A DNA stretch of 8,490 nucleotides from Agathobacter sp. (GTDB lineage: Bacteria > Bacillota_A > Clostridia > Lachnospirales > Lachnospiraceae). The stretch is taken from the NCBI GenBank assembly GCA_017936725.1, contig JAGBEZ010000029.1, forward strand, positions 1-8,490, written 5' to 3'. Below the pieces are notes generated by a model. The model did not search any database. It was given only the letters and a program-made list of their open reading frames with translations, and was not told where the DNA came from. Positions 1-6,035 of this stretch are shown here, in pieces. Position 1 is the first letter of the stretch. Each line of letters starts with the position of its first letter. The position numbers and the translations under genes were made by a program.

Positions 1-296
1 GAATTAAAAAACATAGGATTTCGATTGTTTTAAATGCAAATTCAAGTATGATTTGCTTATATTGGAGTATAGGCAAAACTATATTAGAAAAGCAGGGAAA
101 GGAAGGATGGGGAGCAAAAGTAATTGACCGAATGGCACAAGACCTAAAGGATGCTTTTCCCGATATGTCAGGTTTTTCTCCTAGAAATATTAAGTATATG
201 CGTAAGTTTGCTGAGTGCTGGCCGGATTATGAATTGACAAGGTATCTTCTAAATAATACGTACCTTGAAAAACGCCATACCTCATGTATAATATAA
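1..296 (+). pseudogene. Truncated DUF1016/YhcG-type nuclease N-terminal domain, 5' end outside window
   Basis: The reading frame is open from base 3, upstream of the first ATG at 48, so the true start lies outside the window. About 97 residues are visible. The translated segment contains LYWSIGKTIL, GWGAKVIDRMAQDLK, FPDMSGFSPRN and IKYMRKFAE, which is the typical signature of the DUF1016 N-terminal domain of YhcG-like proteins. In complete proteins this helical domain precedes a C-terminal PDDEXK nuclease domain, giving roughly 330-380 residues. Here the family resemblance ends after WPDYE (about base 232). A short unrelated tail of about 20 residues follows before the stop at 294-296, so the nuclease domain is missing. 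A 3' truncation by deletion or recombination is inferred. I saw no convincing continuation in the other two frames. The tail overlaps the promoter of the next gene. It could instead be a stand-alone N-terminal domain protein, but the abrupt loss of similarity favours a remnant. Confidence 0.75.
265..292 (+). promoter_or_regulatory. Near-consensus sigma-A promoter for the 341-2460 gene pair
   Basis: TTGAAA at 265-270 and a perfect TATAAT at 287-292 are separated by 16 bp, so 11 of 12 consensus bases match. Transcription would begin near base 299, giving a leader of about 41 nt before the ATG at 341. The element lies inside the tail of the truncated DUF1016 frame. Confidence 0.7.
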
Positions 297-340
297 ATCA
301 AAGTTGCTGCAAAAACATTTAAAAGAAAGAGAGAAAGGGA

Positions 341-1270
341 ATGAAAAAACTACTCAAAGTTTTATTAATAATTATTCTGGTAATAGTAATCCTGTTTGCA
401 GGTCTTTTGGTGTATCGTATCTTTTTTGATGAAGGTCCAGAGTACTTCTTTACAATAGAAGAGTGCGAGGAAGCGCTTGTGGGAGAATGGATTGATCCAA
501 ACGGTGAGCAAGAATCGTATGTTTTTCGTGAAGATAAAACAGGACATATTTTAGGAAAAGATATTACTTGGGAAATTAGTTCTCGATCCGACAAAGGGCG
601 TGGTTTCGAACATGCTGTTTTTATGGTGGATTATTATTTCTCTGGAAGTGAAGAATCCGATGGAACGTTGTATTTTGATTATTATGATGAATGGGATACC
701 GTTATTTACGATTGGGGTCTAGGAGATGCGGAGTTTGAAAAGCAATTAAATTGTCGTCGCTTCCAAAAAGACTCCGTGGAGATCGTTGAACTGAATGCGG
801 AGAACTGGAGCGACTATTTTGAAGTAGCCGGAGAACCAAAATGGTATGAATCCAATGGGGAACATAACTGGCTGGGATATACGCATTATCTGTATCTTCG
901 ACCTGAGTACGTGGACCGATATGTAGAGTTTAATTATAAACGACAGTACGTATATCAATGTACAATACGATGTAACGAAGTTCCTTACTATGGCTTGGTA
1001 AATTTAGACGACGCAACCTGTACCACGATAAAGCCAAACGATAATCTTGAGTCTGAGTTGAAAGAGTATAATGTTACTTATAAGATTGATTCGTTTAGAG
1101 ATCTGCCACATCAATTAAGAGCAGATGGCGCTTCAAGACTTTTGGATTTTGAAACAGACACAGCAGGTGCAGGAAGCGAGGGACAGTTTGAAGTAACCTA
1201 CGACATCATGGAAGATATCGAAGTGGTAGATGCTACTGGAGTTTTAGTGTTCTTTAAAACGAATCAATAG
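341..1270 (+). CDS. Membrane-anchored extracellular protein of unknown function with a lipocalin-like segment
   Basis: This is a 309-residue protein that I cannot name. Residues 4-28 form one strongly hydrophobic segment after two lysines (LLKVLLIIILVIVILFAGLL). No lipobox Cys follows, so an uncleaved N-terminal anchor with an extracellular C-terminus is likely. The rest is acidic and rich in Tyr, Trp and Phe, with alternating beta-strand patterns. Residues 46-80 (LVGEW, then YVFREDKTGHI, then ITWEIS) resemble the repeated strand pattern of small lipocalin-like ligand-binding domains in clostridial secreted proteins. Residues 145-161 (VEIVELNAENWSDYFEV) resemble a motif I recall from clostridial lipoproteins. 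Neither likeness was tested. No catalytic motif is visible. The start is the only usable one, because an in-frame stop lies at 320-322. GGGA abuts the ATG directly, so AGAGAG at 328-333 may be the functional Shine-Dalgarno site. The aldo/keto reductase gene begins 11 bp downstream and is probably co-transcribed. Confidence 0.8.
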   Translation: MKKLLKVLLIIILVIVILFAGLLVYRIFFDEGPEYFFTIEECEEALVGEWIDPNGEQESYVFREDKTGHILGKDITWEISSRSDKGRGFEHAVFMVDYYFSGSEESDGTLYFDYYDEWDTVIYDWGLGDAEFEKQLNCRRFQKDSVEIVELNAENWSDYFEVAGEPKWYESNGEHNWLGYTHYLYLRPEYVDRYVEFNYKRQYVYQCTIRCNEVPYYGLVNLDDATCTTIKPNDNLESELKEYNVTYKIDSFRDLPHQLRADGASRLLDFETDTAGAGSEGQFEVTYDIMEDIEVVDATGVLVFFKTNQ

Positions 1271-1281
1271 GAGAAGTATTC

Positions 1282-2460
1282 ATGCAATATCGCACAGACA
1301 AATATGGAAATAAAATATCCGTTCTGGGCTATGGCTGTATGCGTTTTACGAAAAATGCAGGCATGATTGACATAGAAAAAGCCGAAAAGGAACTGATGGC
1401 AGCCTATGAAATGGGCATTAATTATTATGACACCGCCTATATCTATGGCGGTAGTGAAGCCGCGTTAGGAAAAATTTTCGAAAAGAATGGTATCCGAGAA
1501 AAAATCAACATTGCGACGAAGTTGCCACACTATCTTATGAACTCCATGGAAGCCATTGAGAAATGTTTTCAGGAAGAACTTAGTCGACTTCGCACAGACT
1601 ACATCGATTATTATCTCATGCATATGTTAAATGATGTAAAGACATGGGAAAAACTTGTCGATATGGGTATTCTAGATTGGATAAAATCCAAAAAGGAAAG
1701 CGGTGCGATTCGTCAGATTGGATTTTCGTATCATGGAAATTCAGAGAGTTTTTGTCAAGTGGTTGATGCGTACGATTGGGATTTTTGCCAGATTCAATAT
1801 AACTATTTAGATGAACATGCGCAGGCTGGACGAAAAGGACTATATCATGCTGCGACAAAGGGCATTCCTGTTATTATTATGGAGCCTCTTCGTGGTGGAA
1901 AACTGGTTAGCAATCTTCCAGAAAAAGCAAAGCAGCTGTTTGCAGAGCATCCAAAGAAATATTCGCCTGCAGAGTGGGCGTTTCGCTGGTTGTGGAATCA
2001 GCCAGAAGTTACCTGTGTACTGTCTGGAATGAATTCCATGGAAATGTTAGAGGAAAATGTACGTGTTGCAAGTGAATGCCAAATCGGTGAATTCACAGAA
2101 GAAGATGACGCATTACTAGCACAGATTGTGGAAATCATCAATTCGAAGATGAAAGTTGGCTGTACCGGCTGTGGCTATTGTATGCCATGCCCTGCAAAGG
2201 TAGATATTCCAGGTACATTTGCCTCCTACAATGCGTCAGCCACCGAAGGAAAGAAGGGCGTCTGGTTTGAGCATTTGCGTAGTACTACCTTCCGAAAGGA
2301 TGCAACCTCTGCATCGAATTGTATTGGCTGCGGAAAATGTGAGAAGCACTGCCCACAGGGAATTGCAATTCGAGAAGAGTTAAAGAATGCACAGAAGGTG
2401 TTAGAAGGACCAGTTTACCAAATTGCAAAAAAAATTGTTCCTTTATTTATCAAATACTAA
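1282..2460 (+). CDS. Aldo/keto reductase with C-terminal 4Fe-4S ferredoxin-like domain
   Basis: This 392-residue protein is a predicted cytoplasmic oxidoreductase. Residues 1-285 form an aldo/keto reductase (beta/alpha)8 barrel. LGYGCMRF (15-22) is the usual N-terminal signature. The four catalytic residues are all present: Asp50 and Tyr55 in YDTAYIYGGSE, Lys80 in ATKLP and His114 in YYLMH. The tail carries two Cys-rich motifs, CTGCGYCMPCP (Cys294, 297, 300, 303) and CIGCGKCEKHCP (Cys347, 350, 353, 357), which are expected to bind iron-sulfur clusters. This architecture is common in anaerobic bacteria and archaea. It suggests electron exchange with ferredoxin or another redox partner alongside NAD(P)H chemistry, but the substrate cannot be read from sequence. 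AGGAGAA at 1269-1275 is a good ribosome site, overlapping the end of the previous gene. A strong terminator follows the stop codon. Length is normal and nothing is missing. Confidence 0.95.
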   Translation: MQYRTDKYGNKISVLGYGCMRFTKNAGMIDIEKAEKELMAAYEMGINYYDTAYIYGGSEAALGKIFEKNGIREKINIATKLPHYLMNSMEAIEKCFQEELSRLRTDYIDYYLMHMLNDVKTWEKLVDMGILDWIKSKKESGAIRQIGFSYHGNSESFCQVVDAYDWDFCQIQYNYLDEHAQAGRKGLYHAATKGIPVIIMEPLRGGKLVSNLPEKAKQLFAEHPKKYSPAEWAFRWLWNQPEVTCVLSGMNSMEMLEENVRVASECQIGEFTEEDDALLAQIVEIINSKMKVGCTGCGYCMPCPAKVDIPGTFASYNASATEGKKGVWFEHLRSTTFRKDATSASNCIGCGKCEKHCPQGIAIREELKNAQKVLEGPVYQIAKKIVPLFIKY

Positions 2461-2472
2461 GGGAGTAAACAA

Positions 2473-2519
2473 AAGCCGCCATGAGCGAGAAATTCGTTTG
2501 TGGTGGTTTAATTTTGTTT
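2473..2519 (+). terminator. Intrinsic terminator after the aldo/keto reductase gene
   Basis: Bases 2473-2488 pair with 2494-2509 over 16 consecutive positions, including several G-T wobbles, around a 5-nt GAAAT loop. The right arm runs into a T-rich stretch at 2507-2519 (TTTAATTTTGTTT). On the other strand the left arm is followed by TTTTGTTT, so it could work in both directions, although no minus-strand gene is visible. It sits 12 bp after the stop codon and separates this unit from pyk. Confidence 0.8.
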
Positions 2520-2536
2520 AAAACAAAGGAAAATAC

Positions 2537-2565
2537 TATTCATTTCAATGTTTTCGTGATACAAT
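2537..2565 (+). promoter_or_regulatory. Extended -10 promoter for pyk
   Basis: TGATACAAT at 2557-2565 fits the extended -10 pattern TGnTAnAAT. A weak -35 (TATTCA at 2537-2542, three of six consensus bases) lies 17 bp upstream of TACAAT. The start point would fall near 2572, giving a leader of about 84 nt. Its position just after the upstream terminator supports it. Confidence 0.55.
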
Positions 2566-2596
2566 ATACGTTGGCTTAAAATGTCATCGTAAAATC

Positions 2597-2623
2597 ATGT
2601 GTGTTTTCAAACAGAACGCACAT
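2597..2623 (+). other. Hairpin in the pyk 5' untranslated leader
   Basis: Bases 2597-2607 pair with 2613-2623 over 11 uninterrupted positions (nine Watson-Crick, two G-T) around a CAAAC loop. No T-tract follows, so it is not a terminator on this strand. It ends about 19 nt before the ribosome site. A role in mRNA stability or translation is possible but not shown. Confidence 0.5.
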
Positions 2624-2655
2624 AATAGAATAAAAAACTAGAAAGTGAGACAAAC

Positions 2656-4092
2656 ATGAAAAAGACAAAAATTGTATGCACGATGGGGCCAAATACCAAT
2701 GATTTGGATGTCATGAGAAAACTTGTGCAGGAAGGAATGGACATTGCACGTTTTAATTTTTCTCATGGAGATCATGCAGAACAGAAGGAACGTATGGATG
2801 CGTTAAAGAAAATTCGACAGGAAGAAGGTAAACACATTGCGATTCTTTTAGATACAAAGGGACCAGAAATCCGTACGGGCTTACTAAAGGATGGACAGAA
2901 GGTGCAGCTTATAGAAGGTGAGACTTTTGTTCTTACAACAGAGCAAATCGAAGGCGATAACAGACGCGTAAGCATCACCTACGAAGGACTGGTGGAAGAC
3001 GCAGAAGTTGGCGGTAAGATTTTAATTGACGATGGTTTGATTGAATTAAAAGTAGAAGAAATCAAAGGAAACGATATTATCTGTAAGGTTATCAATGGTG
3101 GAGAACTCGGACAGAGAAAGGGCGTGAACGTTCCAAATGTACCGATTCGTCTTCCAGCAATTACCGAGAAGGATAAAGAAGATATTCGTTTTGGAGCACA
3201 ACAAGATATCGATTTTATTGCAGCATCGTTTGTTCGTAACGCAGACTGTATTCGTGAAATCAAAGCGCTACTTCGTGAATGCGGAGCTCCATATACGCCG
3301 GTTATTGCAAAAATCGAAAATGCAGAAGGTATTGAGAACTTAGATGAAATATTAGAAGTAGCAGATGGTATCATGGTAGCCCGTGGTGACCTCGGTGTAG
3401 AAATTCCAGCAGAGCAGGTTCCATACATTCAGAAAATGATGATTCGTAAATGTAAGAAAATGTACAAGCCAGTTATCACCGCGACACAGATGTTAGACTC
3501 TATGATGCGTAATCCTCGTCCAACACGAGCAGAAGTAACAGACGTTGCAAATGCGATTTATGATGGTACGGATGCGGTGATGCTTTCGGGTGAGACCGCA
3601 CAGGGTAAGTACCCAATAGAGGCGCTTAAAATGATGGTTCACATTTGCGAGAATACCGAATCTCATTTAGAGCACGAAGAAATCTTAAACAAGATGGAAA
3701 AACAGCGTATGAAAGATACGTCGAGTGCACTTGGTTATGCAACAGTTTCGACCGCAATGAACCTTGACGCAAAATGTATCCTTGTACCGACGGGGTCAGG
3801 TGCTACAGCACGTGTTATTTCTAAATTCCAGCCGAAGATGGATGTGCTTGCGGTAAGTCCAAATGCAAGAACACTTCGCAGAATGCAGATTTACTGGGGA
3901 GTTAGACCTTACGAATCTATGCAGTTTGAGACGACGGAAGCCATTTGTGGAAATGCCATTGCACTTGCAAAAGAAAAGAACTATTTAGAAACTGGAGATA
4001 TCGCACTACTTACCGCAGGAATCCCTTCTCCACATGTGGGTGGATTTGATTATGGTGTAAGTAATATGATGCGAATTGTTACGATAGAATAA
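2656..4092 (+). CDS. pyk: Pyruvate kinase
   Basis: This enzyme transfers phosphate from phosphoenolpyruvate to ADP, giving pyruvate and ATP in the last step of glycolysis; it is cytoplasmic and usually a homotetramer. The 478 residues start with TKIVCTMGP (4-11). ARFNFSHG (31-38) holds the catalytic Arg32 and nucleotide-binding Asn34, Ser36 and His37. DTKGPEIRTG (66-75) carries Arg73 and Glu71; Glu at that position is the marker of K+-dependent pyruvate kinases. Lys219 and Glu221 in IAKIENAEG, Asp245 in ARGDLGVEIP and Thr277 in ITATQML complete the catalytic and metal site. The B domain spans about 73-170. The C-terminal domain (about 355-478) is the normal allosteric domain, without the added PEP-utilizer-like domain of Bacillus enzymes. 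The ribosome site is a modest AAAGTGAG at 2642-2649. It has its own promoter and leader hairpin, and the SH3-domain gene begins 11 bp downstream, with its ribosome site overlapping the pyk stop codon. Confidence 0.98.
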   Translation: MKKTKIVCTMGPNTNDLDVMRKLVQEGMDIARFNFSHGDHAEQKERMDALKKIRQEEGKHIAILLDTKGPEIRTGLLKDGQKVQLIEGETFVLTTEQIEGDNRRVSITYEGLVEDAEVGGKILIDDGLIELKVEEIKGNDIICKVINGGELGQRKGVNVPNVPIRLPAITEKDKEDIRFGAQQDIDFIAASFVRNADCIREIKALLRECGAPYTPVIAKIENAEGIENLDEILEVADGIMVARGDLGVEIPAEQVPYIQKMMIRKCKKMYKPVITATQMLDSMMRNPRPTRAEVTDVANAIYDGTDAVMLSGETAQGKYPIEALKMMVHICENTESHLEHEEILNKMEKQRMKDTSSALGYATVSTAMNLDAKCILVPTGSGATARVISKFQPKMDVLAVSPNARTLRRMQIYWGVRPYESMQFETTEAICGNAIALAKEKNYLETGDIALLTAGIPSPHVGGFDYGVSNMMRIVTIE

Positions 4093-4103
4093 GGGGACGA
4101 AAG

Positions 4104-4622
4104 ATGAGAAAGAGTAAACACTTTAGAAAAGATGTTATTATTGCTAGAATTATTGCAGCTTTGATTTTAATCGTACTGATTGCATTGATTGTAACAGTGG
4201 TTTCACATTCTACAAAATCATCTGGAAATAAAGACAGCCAGAACACACAGAGTACACAGGATGTAAATAACGGAAATCAGGATAGTGAAGACAAAGATAC
4301 ACAGAATTCGGAAGGACAGAATGATCCTTCAAACGACAATCCTTCAAATGATGATCCTTCAAATGACGATCCTTCAAACGAAGGTTCCAATACACCACAG
4401 GGATCAGAAGAGGATACGGATGTGGTAGAGAAAGTCTATGTAAAAACAACCGCGCGTATAAGATTACGTGAAGAACCAAATACAAACTGTAGAACCTTAG
4501 AAGGTATCAATTCAGGCGTAGAGTTAGAAGTGTTAGAAACACTCGATGGCTGGTATAAAGTATCTTACAACGGAAAGACGGGCTACGTAAGCGCGGATTA
4601 TGCGAAAATAGTAGAAGAATAA
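4104..4622 (+). CDS. Membrane-anchored SH3b (SH3_3) domain protein
   Basis: This 172-residue protein has three parts. A basic N-terminus (RKSKHFRK) leads into one transmembrane helix at about residues 11-33, with no Cys lipobox. A Ser/Asn/Asp/Gln-rich disordered linker covers about 34-108 and contains four tandem five-residue units of the DPSND type (74-93). The C-terminal bacterial SH3 domain (110-170) shows the family pattern: VYVKTTARIRLREEPN, then a hydrophobic strand VELEVLETLDGWYKVSYNG and KTGYVSADY. Such domains usually bind peptidoglycan or serve as wall-targeting modules, so the protein is probably displayed at the outer face with the linker spanning the wall. No enzymatic domain is attached. 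AAGGGG at 4091-4096 overlaps the pyk stop codon, indicating tight co-transcription. A functional link to glycolysis is not implied. The ligand is unknown. Confidence 0.88.
   Translation: MRKSKHFRKDVIIARIIAALILIVLIALIVTVVSHSTKSSGNKDSQNTQSTQDVNNGNQDSEDKDTQNSEGQNDPSNDNPSNDDPSNDDPSNEGSNTPQGSEEDTDVVEKVYVKTTARIRLREEPNTNCRTLEGINSGVELEVLETLDGWYKVSYNGKTGYVSADYAKIVEE
4323..4382 (+). repeat. Four tandem 15-bp repeats in the SH3b protein linker
   Basis: Four contiguous 15-bp copies begin at 4323, 4338, 4353 and 4368, each encoding (D/N)PSN(D/E). The copies differ at only a few bases (for example GATCCTTCAAACGAC versus GATCCTTCAAATGAC). The period is a multiple of three, so copy-number change would alter linker length without breaking the frame. 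Confidence 0.9.
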
Positions 4623-4642
4623 CAAAAGTTGAGGAAAAATAA

Positions 4643-5521
4643 ATGAATTGGTTACTTTATGCGATTTTGGGAGCGGTGCTTGCGGGTGCATCTTTCGTGT
4701 TTGCCAAGGCTGGAATGCGCAAATCCAATTCTCATTTGGCAGCAGCTCTTAGAGGTACCTTTTTATTCTTAGGGGCATGGTTTATGGTAAACCTGACGGG
4801 TTCAGGAATGCAGCTTTCTGCGATTGGCTCACGCTCATTTCTTTACCTGCTGTTTTCAGGAATTGCCACAGGCCTTGTATGGGTTTGTCTTTTAAGAGCA
4901 TTGCAGCTAGGTGAAGTGGTAAAAGTTGTACCTATTGTAGAAGGAAGCATCGTTTTAAACATGCTGGTAGGCATTTTCCTTTTTCATGACGGTGTAAACT
5001 GGAATAAAATTATTATTTTGGTGATTTTTACTGCAGGAACCTTGATGATGGGATTAAAGGGTTCTGGCAAAGGTGGGAAAACAGGTGCCTGGCTTGGATA
5101 TGCCTTCGGAGCAATGGCACTTACCACAGTGACAGTAGTTTTAGATAGAATCGGAATCAGCGGAGTAAATACGTCCTTTGAACGATTGGTTCGCTATGGA
5201 ATTGCACTTATTTTGGTTTGGCTTGTCGTGTTTGCCACGAAAGGGTATAAAGGCCTTCGTTCTATGTCATTTTTAGATGGAATTTATCTGTGCGCATCTG
5301 GTGCAGTTATGGGTGGCGCGTGGTATTGTTTCCACAAAGCTTATGCACTTGGCATCAGCGCGACAGTAGAAATGGTGGAGCGATTTGATTTAGTGGCAGC
5401 AGTTGTATTAGGCTGCGTATTTATGAGAGAGCGCTTAAGCGTTCGCGCAATTTTTGGAATGATTTTTATGATGCTAGGATTTTGGCTTCTTTTAGCAGAT
5501 TTGCCTATCATTCCATTATAA
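4643..5521 (+). CDS. DMT superfamily transporter (EamA family)
   Basis: This is a 292-residue integral membrane protein with about ten hydrophobic helices, at roughly 4-23, 32-50, 66-84, 94-115, 121-137, 149-168, 182-199, 211-230, 246-261 and 266-286. That is the usual length and topology of the drug/metabolite transporter fold, built from two five-helix EamA repeats. The repeats can be matched: LLRALQLGEVVKVVPIVEGS (83-102) in the first half with KAYALGISATVEMVERFDL (232-250) in the second. The second repeat ends in the typical MRERLS followed by the last helix. Members export or import amino acids, nucleotides, sugars or other metabolites, and the substrate cannot be told here. GAGGA at 4631-4635 is a well-placed ribosome site. 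The gene lies 20 bp after the SH3b gene and is probably in the same transcript as pyk. No hairpin terminator was seen after its stop. Confidence 0.92.
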   Translation: MNWLLYAILGAVLAGASFVFAKAGMRKSNSHLAAALRGTFLFLGAWFMVNLTGSGMQLSAIGSRSFLYLLFSGIATGLVWVCLLRALQLGEVVKVVPIVEGSIVLNMLVGIFLFHDGVNWNKIIILVIFTAGTLMMGLKGSGKGGKTGAWLGYAFGAMALTTVTVVLDRIGISGVNTSFERLVRYGIALILVWLVVFATKGYKGLRSMSFLDGIYLCASGAVMGGAWYCFHKAYALGISATVEMVERFDLVAAVVLGCVFMRERLSVRAIFGMIFMMLGFWLLLADLPIIPL

Positions 5522-5530
5522 GTTTTTAGC

Positions 5531-5562
5531 ACATTGTATTCAGAATCTTCATATTCTATATC
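5531..5562 (+). promoter_or_regulatory. Candidate promoter before the 133-aa gene (sigma-K-like or weak sigma-A)
   Basis: AC at 5531-5532 and CATATTCTA at 5550-5558 are 17 bp apart, matching the Bacillus sigma-K pattern AC-N16/17-CATANNNTA. An alternative reading is a weak sigma-A site, TTGTAT at 5534-5539 and TATATC at 5557-5562, also 17 bp apart. Both motifs are short, so chance is possible. The spacing to the ATG at 5596 suits either. Confidence 0.3.
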
Positions 5563-5595
5563 GAGAAACAATCGAATAATAGATATGGAGAAAAC

Positions 5596-5997
5596 ATGGA
5601 ATATAGAGATGATTTATTTCAAAAAATGCCTTTTTATATGACTTATCCGATGCAGAATTTGTATCTGACAGAAATGGAATATGAAAAGGACATGGAACGA
5701 ATGAAGGAGCTGTACCCAAGAGAGGTATTACAGCTGCAGCAGATGGTAGAGCGTCGCTGTGATGAGATGGAGTATGAAGGAAGCCGCATGTATGATGAGA
5801 ATCCAGATCGTTACATGTTAGAGCGTGAGGCACAGAGCCTGTTGGAGGAATTCTTAAGACAGAATCCGCCTTTGACGATGCAGCAGTATGGCAGGGATAG
5901 GGAGCACAGATGGCTTCGCAGTCTTATCGGTATTTTGTTCCATGATGAGATGTATCGCAGAAGATGCAGACATCGTAGATGTAGCCGTTGGTGGTAA
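5596..5997 (+). CDS. Small Arg/Tyr/Met-rich protein of unknown function
   Basis: I do not recognise a named family for this 133-residue protein. It has no signal peptide or membrane segment. Residues 1-25 are rich in Tyr, Met and Phe. Residues 26-90 look helical and highly charged (MEYEKDMERMKELYP, then MVERRCDEMEYEGSRMYDENPDR). That central motif resembles small uncharacterised clostridial proteins I recall, but I could not verify it. The C-terminus is strongly basic and ends in MYRRRCRHRRCSRWW, with Cys124 and Cys129. The composition (Tyr, Met, Arg and Cys rich) is reminiscent of spore-coat or other cross-linked structural proteins, which fits the sigma-K-like motif upstream; this is inference. 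A nucleic-acid-binding basic tail is an alternative. GGAG at 5587-5590 gives a good start at 5596. The large membrane-anchored gene begins 38 bp after its stop, so the two may be co-transcribed. Confidence 0.75.
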   Translation: MEYRDDLFQKMPFYMTYPMQNLYLTEMEYEKDMERMKELYPREVLQLQQMVERRCDEMEYEGSRMYDENPDRYMLEREAQSLLEEFLRQNPPLTMQQYGRDREHRWLRSLIGILFHDEMYRRRCRHRRCSRWW

Positions 5998-6035
5998 AAC
6001 CATTCGAAATACTTTAGTTACGTAAGGTGAAATAG

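Noticed and set aside
234..239. A perfect TTGACA -35 hexamer inside the truncated DUF1016 frame
   Set aside because: At 16-18 bp downstream only ATACGT, TACGTA or ACGTAC is found, a poor -10. The TTGAAA/TATAAT pair at 265-292 is far better.
2979..3428. 149-codon open frame on the minus strand within pyk
   Set aside because: It is fully antisense to a clearly conserved enzyme, its product is Ser/Ile/Pro-rich with no domain, and there is no ribosome site; it is a coding shadow.
4210..4485. 91-codon minus-strand frame with LKD-type repeats
   Set aside because: The repeats are the reverse reading of the 15-bp array in the SH3b protein linker, not an independent gene.
5522..5595. Possible terminator after the transporter gene (AGTTTTTAG and TCGA...TCGA dyad)
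   Set aside because: The T-run is not preceded by a stem, and the TCGA pairs form only four base pairs with no T-tract after them.
5549..5833. 94-codon open frame on the minus strand opposite the 133-aa gene
   Set aside because: It is His/Ser/Pro-rich with no recognisable motif, whereas the plus-strand frame has a good ribosome site at the right spacing and sits in a same-strand gene run.
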